DNA of 11,128 bases from Rubrobacteraceae bacterium. GTDB taxonomy: Bacteria; Actinomycetota; Rubrobacteria; Rubrobacterales; Rubrobacteraceae. Below the pieces are notes generated by a model that saw only the letters and a list, made by a program, of their open reading frames with translations, was not told the origin of the DNA and did no database searches. The translations under genes and the position numbers were made by a program. The stretch is taken from positions 1-11,128 of the forward strand of contig JARDZQ010000021.1 in NCBI GenBank assembly GCA_029240775.1. Direction: 5' to 3'. Shown here one piece after another: positions 4,956-11,128 of the stretch (its first letter is position 1; each line of letters opens with the position of its first letter).

Positions 4956-6287
4956 TTACCTGCGTCCGGGCAGACCGGGCATGCGGGGCATCCCACCGCC
5001 CTTGCCCATCTGCCGCATCATCTTCTGCATCTCGTTGAACTGCTTGATGAGCTTCTGAACCTCTTGCTGGGTTGCCCCGGAGCCGCGCGCGATCCTACGC
5101 ACCCTGCTCGGGTTTTGCAAGAGCTTGGGGTTGCGCCGCTCCTGAGCGGTCATCGAGGTTACCATGGCCTCGACCCTTCCGAGCATCCGGTCGTCGATCT
5201 GCGCCCCCGCGAGCTGTTTGTTGAGCCCCGGGATCATGCCGAGCAGGCCGGACAGTGGCCCCATCTTCTTTATCATCTGCATCTGCTTGAGGAAGTCCTC
5301 GAAGGAGAACTTGCCGGACATGAGACGCTTGGCGTCGGCCTCGGCCTCCTCGCGGTCCATCTGCTGCTCGGCTTTCTCGATCAGGGTAAGCACGTCGCCC
5401 ATGCCGAGGATGCGTCCCGCCATCCGGTCGGGGTAGAAGTAGTCGAACTCGCTCATCTTCTCGCCCTCGGAGGCGAACCTGATCGGTCGCCCCGTCACCG
5501 AGACGACGGAGAGGGCAGCGCCGCCGCGCGCGTCCCCATCGAGCTTGGTGAGGATCATCCCGTCGAAGTCCGCGTACTCCTGGAACGCCTGCGCGACCTC
5601 GACCGCGTTCTGGCCCGTCACCACGTCGAGGACCAGGAGCACGGAGTGCGGCCGCGAGGCCTTCCTGACGCGCTTGATCTCCTCCATCATCTCCACGTCG
5701 ACGACCTGCCGACCCGCGGTGTCCACGATGACGAAGTCGTAGCCGCTGTCCGCGGCGGCCTTGATTCCCCGCTCGGCGATCTCCTCGGGCGCCGACTCGG
5801 TACCCTCCTCGTAGACGGGCACCCCGAGCTCGCGCCCAATCTGCTGCAGCTGGTCTATGGCCGCCGGACGGTAGGTGTCGCAGGCCACCAGGTACGGGTT
5901 CTTGCCGAGCTTGCGCACGAAGAGGGCGAGCTTGCCCGCCGCCGTGGTCTTGCCGTGACCGTTGAGCCCGGCGAGCATCACGACGGTCGGCGGCCTCGAG
6001 GCGAAGGTGAGCTTGTGCGAGGTGCCGCCCATCAGGCTCGCCAGCTCCTCGTTGACGATCTTGACGACCTGCTGGCCTGGGCTCAGAGCCTTCGAGACCT
6101 CAGCGCCGGTCGCCCTCTCGCGGACGTTGCCGACGAACTCCTTGACGACGGCGTAGTTGACGTCCGCCTCGAGGAGGGCGAGCCGTATCTCACGCGTTAC
6201 CTTCTTTACCTGGTCCTCTGTGAGGTTGCCGCTGCCGCGCACCCCGTCGAGCGCTGCGTTCAGCCTCTCACCTAGAGTATCGAACAT
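4956..6287 (-). CDS. ffh: Signal recognition particle protein Ffh (SRP54)
   Basis: Ffh is the SRP GTPase that binds 4.5S/SRP RNA and nascent signal sequences and docks with FtsY at the membrane. The 443-residue protein has an N domain (1-95), a G domain (about 96-300) and a Met-rich M domain (about 324-443). G-domain motifs are GLNGHGKTT (107-115), DTYRPAAIDQLQ (137-148), DTAGR (189-193), TGQNAVEVA (224-232) and TKLDGDARGGAA (247-258). The RNA-binding SRVRRIARGSG is at 394-404. The P-loop is unusual: most Ffh read GLQGSGKTT, so Gln is Asn and Ser is His here, and DTAGR is followed by QVVD rather than LHID or LQID. The GxxGxGKT pattern is intact. ATG at 6287 is preferred to TTG at 6302 because GGAGG lies 8 bases before the ATG, within the last codons of ftsY. 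One base separates the two genes, implying coupled translation. The ylxM gene seen between ftsY and ffh in Firmicutes is absent. Confidence 0.97.
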   Translation of the reverse strand: MFDTLGERLNAALDGVRGSGNLTEDQVKKVTREIRLALLEADVNYAVVKEFVGNVRERATGAEVSKALSPGQQVVKIVNEELASLMGGTSHKLTFASRPPTVVMLAGLNGHGKTTAAGKLALFVRKLGKNPYLVACDTYRPAAIDQLQQIGRELGVPVYEEGTESAPEEIAERGIKAAADSGYDFVIVDTAGRQVVDVEMMEEIKRVRKASRPHSVLLVLDVVTGQNAVEVAQAFQEYADFDGMILTKLDGDARGGAALSVVSVTGRPIRFASEGEKMSEFDYFYPDRMAGRILGMGDVLTLIEKAEQQMDREEAEADAKRLMSGKFSFEDFLKQMQMIKKMGPLSGLLGMIPGLNKQLAGAQIDDRMLGRVEAMVTSMTAQERRNPKLLQNPSRVRRIARGSGATQQEVQKLIKQFNEMQKMMRQMGKGGGMPRMPGLPGRR

Positions 6288-6288
6288 A

Positions 6289-7473
6289 CTAGAGGCCTCC
6301 AAACAGTGCTTCGGCGAACTCTAGGGCGTCGAACGGGTGCAGGTCCTCGGCCTTCTCGCCGACCGAGACGAGCTTTATGGGAACCCCGATCTCGTTGGCT
6401 ATCGCGAGCGCTATGCCGCCCTTGGCGGTGCCGTCGAGCTTGGTCAGAATGACCCCCGTTACCCCCGCGACCTCGTCGAACATCTTGGCCTGTCTGAGGC
6501 CGTTCTGACCCGTAGTGGCGTCAATGGTGAGCAAGACCTCGTGCGGCGCCCCGGCAAGCTGACGCGCTATGACCCTCTTGACCTTATCAAGCTCGGCCAT
6601 GAGGTTGATCTTGGTGTGCAACCGCCCCGCCGTGTCGATGAGGAGAACGTCAACCCCATCTCTTTTGGCCGCCTCGACGGCGTCGTGCGCGACGGCCGCC
6701 GCATCGGCGCCCCGCTCCCTGGCCACCACGGGAGCCCCGGTCCTCTCGCCCCAACGCTGCAGCTGCTCGATGGCGGCCGCCCGGAATGTGTCCCCGGCGG
6801 CGAGCATCGCCCTCCCGGGCAGGAAGTTGACGAGCTTGCCGATCGTCGTCGTCTTGCCGGTGCCGTTGACGCCAACCATCAGGATCACGGTCGGCTCGTG
6901 CGATATGTCGAGCTCGACGGGCCCCTCGAGCATGCGCGCGGCGTGCTCGACGAGGAGCTCCCTGAGCTCCTCGCCGCTCGTGATGTTCCTCTCGAGCGCT
7001 TCTTGTTCGAGCTCCCGAACTAGTTTCGACGTCGTCGCCACACCGACGTCGGAGGCTATGAGGATCTCCTCCACCCTCTCCCAGAACTCCTCGTCCTCGG
7101 CGTCACGGAACTCCGCCAAGGCCGCGTTGAACTGCCCGACGACGGACTCCCGGCTCCTCCGCAAGCCCTGGCGCAGCCGCCCTAACCAGCCGTCGGACTC
7201 CTGGGTCTCGACCGCAGCCTCGGCATCAGGCGCCTCCTCGACAACCCCCGGCTCAGGGAGCGCCTCCTCTACCTCGCTCGGATCAGCCTCTTCGACCGGC
7301 TCCCCGGTCGCCTCGGGCTCCCTGCGAGCGGCCAGCACCTCCTCGGCCGCGGGCACCTCGGCGCCGGACCCCTCGATCTGTTCGCTCTCCCGGACAGGGG
7401 CCTCGGTCGCTACGCCGGACCCTTCCGCGTCTTCTCCTTCTCGTCTGAAAAAGTTACGCCACGAGCGCGCCAT
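6289..7473 (-). CDS. ftsY: SRP receptor GTPase FtsY
   Basis: FtsY is the membrane-associated SRP receptor and forms a GTP-dependent heterodimer with Ffh to deliver ribosomes to SecYEG. The 394-residue protein has a short basic start (RSWRNFFRR), a very acidic low-complexity A region rich in Glu, Ala and Pro (about 11-93), and then the N domain (about 95-190). The G domain follows: GVNGTGKTTTIGKL (201-214), DTFRAAAIEQLQ (228-239), DTAGR (280-284), TGQNGL (321-326), TKLDGTAKGG (344-353) and VSVGEKAEDL (369-378). All GTPase motifs are standard. The basic patch and the aromatic residues at the N-terminus could aid membrane contact. ATG at 7473 has GGGAAG upstream that overlaps the smc stop, 11 bases away, so expression is probably coupled to smc. 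The neighbours are its partner Ffh and SMC, as in many Gram-positives. Confidence 0.97.
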   Translation of the reverse strand: MARSWRNFFRREGEDAEGSGVATEAPVRESEQIEGSGAEVPAAEEVLAARREPEATGEPVEEADPSEVEEALPEPGVVEEAPDAEAAVETQESDGWLGRLRQGLRRSRESVVGQFNAALAEFRDAEDEEFWERVEEILIASDVGVATTSKLVRELEQEALERNITSGEELRELLVEHAARMLEGPVELDISHEPTVILMVGVNGTGKTTTIGKLVNFLPGRAMLAAGDTFRAAAIEQLQRWGERTGAPVVARERGADAAAVAHDAVEAAKRDGVDVLLIDTAGRLHTKINLMAELDKVKRVIARQLAGAPHEVLLTIDATTGQNGLRQAKMFDEVAGVTGVILTKLDGTAKGGIALAIANEIGVPIKLVSVGEKAEDLHPFDALEFAEALFGGL

Positions 7474-7484
7474 GAACTGCTTCC

Positions 7485-10400
7485 CTACTCTCCCTGCATG
7501 CGCTTCGATACAACCGTGGTGGCCCCGGCGGCGTCCTGGACCACGCCATAGAGCACGTCCGCCGCGGCCATCGTCCGCTTCTGGTGGGTCACCAGCAGAT
7601 ACTGGCCGGTAGCCCGGTGAGAGTCTACCACAGCGAGAAAACGCGCCAGATTGAGATCGTCGAGCGCAGCCTCGGCCTCGTCGAGCACGCAGAACGCGCC
7701 CGCGTCACCGCCAGGCCGGCTGAGGAAGATGCTGAAGAGGAAAGAAAGCGCGAGCAGCGCCCGCTCGCCACCCGAGAGTACCCTTAGCGGCTTCCACCCC
7801 CGCCGCCCGAGCCTCAGCCCGACCTCCACACCCTCCTCCGAGAGATCCAAGACCCCCGAAGCCCCCTCCATCATCCGCGGAACCATCTCCTCAAACGCCC
7901 TACGCACCCGCCCGAACGTCTCGGAGAAGCGGGCCTCAATCTCCCGATCTACCGATAGTATTATGCGGTTAAGTTCGTCTGCGGCGGCCTGGGCGTCGGC
8001 GCGCTGGGCTGAGACGAACTCGTGGCGTTCGCGCAGCTCCTGTTCCTGGGCGAGGGCGAGGAGGTTGACGTCGCCGAAGCGTTTGAGTCTGCGCGCCAGG
8101 CGGTGTCGTTCTTCGTCGGTAGTGGGTGGGTGGCGCTCGGCCTCGCGTCGGGCGGCCTCGAGGGTGGCGCCCCACTCGGCCTGTACCTCGTCTGTGGCTT
8201 CGGCGCTCGCAACCCGCGCTCGCTGGAGGTCTTCGGCGAGGCGCTCTGCGGCTGCGCGGGCGGCGGCGAGGTCGCCGGCGAGGGCTGCCCCTTGGCGGGC
8301 GAGGTCCGTACGCTTCGCGGCGGCGCCGCGTTGGGCTTCTGCGGTCTGGGATCTCAGGGCGCGCAGCGCGTTGCGACGCTCGCGGACGGCGGCCGCGAGG
8401 TGCGAGGAGACGCGCGCTGCGCGTGCGGCGGCCCTCGCCGTCCGGTGGGGGTCTCGTCCGGAGGCGTTCCGGGCGTGTTCGAGCCGGCGGGAGATGCGTT
8501 CGCGGCGATCGCGGCCCGCCGCGAGGGCAGAGCGCAGCCCTTTCAGCCTGCGGTGGGAGTCTTCGGCCGCTTCCCTCGCCTCGGCGACGGCCTGCGCCGC
8601 TGCGGCGGCCTCAGAGTCCGCGTCGGCCCAGAGCCCCTCGGCCCGCAGGAGGGCCTGCTCCTTCTCGCGCGTCTCCAGGGTCAGGGTCTCCTCCAGCCTT
8701 CGCCGCTCCGCGAGAGCTCTGCTGAGATCCTCGGCGACCGTCAGGCGACGTAGGGCGCCGCGGGCGAGCAGGGCTCGGGTTCGCGAGGTGCGACCGGCGA
8801 GTTCCGAGAGTCTCTCGACCGTGGCGGCGAGCCGCTCTATGCGCCGGGAGGCGGTGGAGATCTTCTTCCGCAGGTCGTAGAGCATCTCTCCGGGTCCTCG
8901 CTTCAGGGCATCCAGGCGCTCGCGTTCGGCCGCGAGCCTGGCGTCGCGCGCGAATCTGCCCAAGGCTGGCCTGCGGCTCAGGCTGGTGCGCGTGAGGCGC
9001 AGGCCCTGTCGGGTGACCGCGACGTAGCCGTTTGACGCGGCGCTCTTCTGGAGCTCCTCTATGACGTAGATGCCGCCGAGGAGGCGTTCGACAGCCTGCG
9101 CGTAGCGATCGTCCACGACCTCCACGCACTCGACCAGCGGCTTGCCAGGCGGGATTCCGCCTTCCTCCACCCACCCTGCGTCCAGGCGGACGGCCACGCG
9201 CTCCCTGCCGGAGAGAAGCCGCAGGCCCTCGTCCACGTTCTCGGCCAGCACGCCCGCGCCGAACTCGCCGAGGGCGGCATCTACGGCCGCCTCGTAACCG
9301 GGATGAGCCCTTATCACCTCGTAGAGCCTGGTACCGCCGCCCCCAGGCGCCGCGTCCTGCAACGCCCGCACCTTCGACTCAGCCCTTCCGAGGGCGGCCG
9401 CCAGCGCCCCGCGACGCCGGTCGATCTCCTCGGCCCGGTCCTCGACCAGCGCGAGCCTATCCCCCAGCCGCTCCCGGAGACCAGCCAGCCTCGAGGCGGC
9501 ACCCTCCGCCCACGGGCGCTCGAGGCACTCAGCCAGATGGGCCAGGCGTAGCAGCTCCTCGCGCGGCATCGCCTCGAGGTGCCGCGCAGCCGCTGCCTCC
9601 TCGAGCCGGGCGCGCAGGCTCTCCAGCTCGGCTGCGAAACGAGAGCGCTCCTTTCCAGCCGAGGTCACCCGCTGCCTGGTCTGCTCCAGAGTCAGCCGCA
9701 GGCGAGAGGTCTCCGCGAGGAGCGTGCTGTGACGGGCCTCCGCGGCGGCGCGCAGCTCCTCGAGGTCCGCCAGGGACCGGGAGATCACGTCCAGCTCCTC
9801 TTCGAGGCGGCCGGCGGACCGCTGCAGATCGCCACTGCGGCCCGCCTCGAGGCGGAACAGGTTTCTATCCGCGCGCAACGACTCGCTCCGCAGGTCCTCT
9901 GACACTTCCTCGAGGCTCTCGAGCGAGGCCTCCGTCTCGTGAAGCTCTCCCTCCAGCGCCGCAGAGCGGCGGGCCAGGCTCTCTTCCTCCTCGCGCAGCG
10001 CCTCCTGGCGGGTCGAAAGCTCCGCGCTGCGGGCTCTGCTCTCCTCCAGCCGGCGCTGCAGACCCTCGAGGTCGCGGGTGGCCGCCCGGTAGAGGTGCGC
10101 CAGGGAGAGCTCGCGGAAGCGGGTCTCCAGCTCCCGGTACTCGCGGGCGGCGACCGCCTCCCTCTCCAGCCTCCGGAGCTGGCCGGCGAGCTCCGCCTCC
10201 AGCTCGCGGGTCTTCTCCAGCTGGGAGGCGGCCTTCTCAAGACGACGGCTCGCCGAGAGGCGCCGCCGCCGGTAGACGCCAAGGCCCGCGGCTTCCTCGA
10301 GGGCGAGGCGACAGGCAGCCGCGCCGCCCGCGACTATCGCGTCCACGGCACCCTGGCGCAGGATGCTGTGGCGCCCGATCCCCGCCTCCCCGGCGACCGC

Positions 10401-10781
10401 CCGCACGTCCTGGAGCCGCGCGCGGGTGCCGTTGATCCTGTACTCCGTCTCGCCGGCGCGCGAGATGCGCCGCGTGATAGAGACCTCCTCGTACGGGAGA
10501 GAGATCTCCCCAGACGAGTTATCCAGTACGAGCGTCACCTCGGCGGCGCCCGCGGGCGGGAGCGTCTCCGAGCCGGAGAAGATAAGCTCGCTCATGGCCC
10601 CGGCTCGCAGCACTCCCGGGCTCTGCTCCCCCAGCGCGAAGAGAACAGCATCCGTGATATTGCTCTTGCCCGACCCGTTCGGCCCGACTATGGCCGTCAC
10701 ACCGCCCTCCAGAGGCATCCTGACCGGCCTCGCAAACGTCTTGAAGCCCTTGATATAGATCCCCGAGAGCACTAAGCGCAT
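7485..10781 (-). CDS. smc: Chromosome segregation protein SMC
   Basis: SMC is the ATP-driven loop-extruding condensin subunit that works with ScpA and ScpB. The 1098-residue protein is complete but somewhat shorter than the usual 1150-1190. The N-terminal head has Walker A GPNGSGKS (33-40) and the Q-loop near ILRQGAVD (140-147). Long coiled-coil arms rich in Glu, Arg, Ala and Leu span about 171-480 and 611-950. A globular hinge lies at about 481-610 (RLYEVIRAHPGYEAAVDAALG near its start). The C-terminal head has the ABC signature LSGGERALLALSFL (1002-1015), Walker B CVLDEAEAALDD (1031-1042) and the H-loop LLVTHQ (1062-1067). The end of the hinge lacks the Gly-rich SPGG/TGG motif usual in SMC. 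ATG at 10781 has no good Shine-Dalgarno. GTG at 10772 would also suit the family, since residues before GFK are normally about nine. It is the first gene of the apparent operon running through trmD. Confidence 0.97.
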   Translation of the reverse strand: MRLVLSGIYIKGFKTFARPVRMPLEGGVTAIVGPNGSGKSNITDAVLFALGEQSPGVLRAGAMSELIFSGSETLPPAGAAEVTLVLDNSSGEISLPYEEVSITRRISRAGETEYRINGTRARLQDVRAVAGEAGIGRHSILRQGAVDAIVAGGAAACRLALEEAAGLGVYRRRRLSASRRLEKAASQLEKTRELEAELAGQLRRLEREAVAAREYRELETRFRELSLAHLYRAATRDLEGLQRRLEESRARSAELSTRQEALREEEESLARRSAALEGELHETEASLESLEEVSEDLRSESLRADRNLFRLEAGRSGDLQRSAGRLEEELDVISRSLADLEELRAAAEARHSTLLAETSRLRLTLEQTRQRVTSAGKERSRFAAELESLRARLEEAAAARHLEAMPREELLRLAHLAECLERPWAEGAASRLAGLRERLGDRLALVEDRAEEIDRRRGALAAALGRAESKVRALQDAAPGGGGTRLYEVIRAHPGYEAAVDAALGEFGAGVLAENVDEGLRLLSGRERVAVRLDAGWVEEGGIPPGKPLVECVEVVDDRYAQAVERLLGGIYVIEELQKSAASNGYVAVTRQGLRLTRTSLSRRPALGRFARDARLAAERERLDALKRGPGEMLYDLRKKISTASRRIERLAATVERLSELAGRTSRTRALLARGALRRLTVAEDLSRALAERRRLEETLTLETREKEQALLRAEGLWADADSEAAAAAQAVAEAREAAEDSHRRLKGLRSALAAGRDRRERISRRLEHARNASGRDPHRTARAAARAARVSSHLAAAVRERRNALRALRSQTAEAQRGAAAKRTDLARQGAALAGDLAAARAAAERLAEDLQRARVASAEATDEVQAEWGATLEAARREAERHPPTTDEERHRLARRLKRFGDVNLLALAQEQELRERHEFVSAQRADAQAAADELNRIILSVDREIEARFSETFGRVRRAFEEMVPRMMEGASGVLDLSEEGVEVGLRLGRRGWKPLRVLSGGERALLALSFLFSIFLSRPGGDAGAFCVLDEAEAALDDLNLARFLAVVDSHRATGQYLLVTHQKRTMAAADVLYGVVQDAAGATTVVSKRMQGE

Positions 10782-10801
10782 TCTACGTAACTTCTATGTA
10801 A
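10781..10801. repeat. 10-bp direct repeat at the smc start
   Basis: On the minus strand TTACATAGAA (10801-10792) and TTACGTAGAA (10790-10781) differ at one base and repeat with an 11-bp period, about one helical turn. The second copy ends on the A of the smc ATG, where a ribosome-binding site would be expected. The pair may be an operator or part of the promoter; TAGAAT across the start resembles a -10 box. No known regulator site was recognised. Confidence 0.5.
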
Positions 10802-11019
10802 AAAGCACGCGGAAAAGTGCAGCAAATTAGTTGTCAGGTTTCAGGCTGCAGGCTTCAGGCATGTTCGTGGCGCGGCCATCACCGCAGGTGTAACAGTGTT
10901 GGTCACCTAACGCCTGGGATCTGATGCGCAAGCTCCAACAAAGTTTCGCCCGCAACACAACGAGCAGCGTGCTGCAAAGACCGGCCCTTCGGGCCGCTCC
11001 TTCAGCTTGTATCTGATCA
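10802..11019. other. Intergenic region between smc and the transposase remnant
   Basis: No gene is recognisable in about 220 bases. Besides the heptad repeats it holds a 6-bp hairpin, CGGCCC-TTC-GGGCCG (10982-10996), without a following T-run on either strand. The first 30 bases next to smc are AT-rich and probably contain the smc promoter, though no convincing -35/-10 pair stands out. The far part may be the left end of the insertion sequence, but no terminal inverted repeat could be assigned because the other end is outside the window. Confidence 0.4.
10833..10860. repeat. Four degenerate 7-bp tandem repeats
   Basis: GTCAGGT, TTCAGGC, TGCAGGC and TTCAGGC follow each other without gaps. All share a core CAGG at the same phase. 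Such heptad arrays can change copy number by slippage. This one lies between the smc promoter region and the transposase remnant. Its origin is unknown. Confidence 0.6.
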
Positions 11020-11128
11020 ATTCTGACCAACGAACAGTGGGACGTGCTCGACTCGCTGATCCCCAATCCACTTCGCCATGCCGGCGGTCGTGGTTGACCT
11101 TTGCGAGATTCCAGAGATGTCCTCGACG
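11020..11128 (+). pseudogene. IS5-type transposase N-terminus, broken by in-frame TGA
   Basis: The plus-strand frame reads ILTNEQWDVLDSLIP, then HAGGRG, a stop, and PLRDSRDVLD to the right edge. This matches the N-terminal helix-turn-helix pattern of IS5-family (IS427/IS1031-like) DDE transposases, typically LTDEQW..LEPLLP....GRGRPWRD.R.VLNGIL. The TGA at 11095-11097 stands exactly where CGA (Arg of GRGRP) is expected, a single C-to-T change. The TTG two codons later replaces the usual Trp TGG. An in-frame TGA at 11014 lies just before the match and no ATG is seen, so the start is also damaged or non-standard. The copy is probably dead, although most of it lies outside the window. It inserted upstream of smc and is transcribed divergently from it. 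Confidence 0.72.

Noticed and set aside
4464..6275. Plus-strand open frame of about 603 codons
   Set aside because: It lies opposite khpA, rpsP and ffh, all of which have clear family matches. Long antisense frames are expected in GC-rich DNA, and its translation shows no recognisable domain.
6288..6302. TTG start for ffh adding five residues
   Set aside because: The GGAGG that serves as the Shine-Dalgarno for the ATG at 6287 would lie inside this extension, and the ATG gives the normal family N-terminus.
7651..8880. Plus-strand open frame of about 409 codons
   Set aside because: It is antisense to smc. The Ser/Arg/Ala-rich translation mirrors the coiled-coil codons of SMC.
10803..10822. 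GCAC/GTGC stem followed by five Ts on the minus strand before smc
   Set aside because: A 4-bp stem with an 8-base loop is too weak to call a terminator.
10982..10996. CGGCCC-TTC-GGGCCG hairpin as a transcription terminator
   Set aside because: The stem is only 6 bp, no T-run follows on either strand, and no complete gene ends beside it.
10827..11066. Minus-strand 79-codon ORF upstream of smc
   Set aside because: It starts with TTG, crosses the heptad repeats and hairpin, and is antisense to the transposase remnant. No coding signal or homology was recognised.

Overview
The window is a high-GC bacterial chromosome segment. It carries a housekeeping block read entirely from the minus strand, so the order of transcription runs from high to low coordinates: smc, ftsY, ffh, rpsP, khpA, rimM, trmD, then after a gap rplS, rnhB, yraN and the 5' part of comM, which runs off the left edge. 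This order combines the smc-ftsY-ffh-rpsP-khpA(ylqC)-rimM-trmD-rplS-rnhB cluster known from Firmicutes and many other Gram-positive lineages with the rnhB-yraN-comM order common in Actinobacteria. Together with strongly G/C-ending codons and frequent GTG starts, this points to a high-GC Gram-positive, most likely a deep-branching Actinomycetota such as a Rubrobacter-like organism. That assignment is inferred from gene order and composition, not from a database search.

Right edge (about 10782-11128). This stretch holds no intact chromosomal gene. It contains the first codons of a decayed IS5-type transposase on the plus strand, with an in-frame TGA where an Arg codon is expected. It also has a short hairpin, four degenerate 7-bp tandem repeats and, abutting the smc start, a 10-bp direct repeat with an 11-bp period.

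Positions 3255-10781. Seven genes are packed with gaps of 1 to 27 bases and form one apparent operon: SMC (chromosome organisation), FtsY and Ffh (signal recognition particle receptor and targeting GTPase), S16, the KH-domain RNA chaperone KhpA, the 30S maturation factor RimM and the tRNA m1G37 methyltransferase TrmD. TrmD departs from the family at several motif positions, and Ffh has an unusual P-loop.

Positions 2685-3254. About 570 bases separate trmD from rplS, where the two genes normally sit close together. The gap holds an unrecognised, possibly decaying ORF and a probable rplS promoter with a leader of about 110 bases.

Positions 1-2684. rplS, rnhB and yraN follow one another almost without gaps, and neither rnhB nor yraN has a conventional start with a good Shine-Dalgarno. 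An AT-rich 135-base intergenic region with candidate promoters and an inverted repeat precedes comM.

I found no CRISPR array, defence system, tRNA, rRNA or biosynthetic cluster. The content is mostly core housekeeping, and the points of interest are sequence departures in TrmD, Ffh and SMC and the non-coding intervals.
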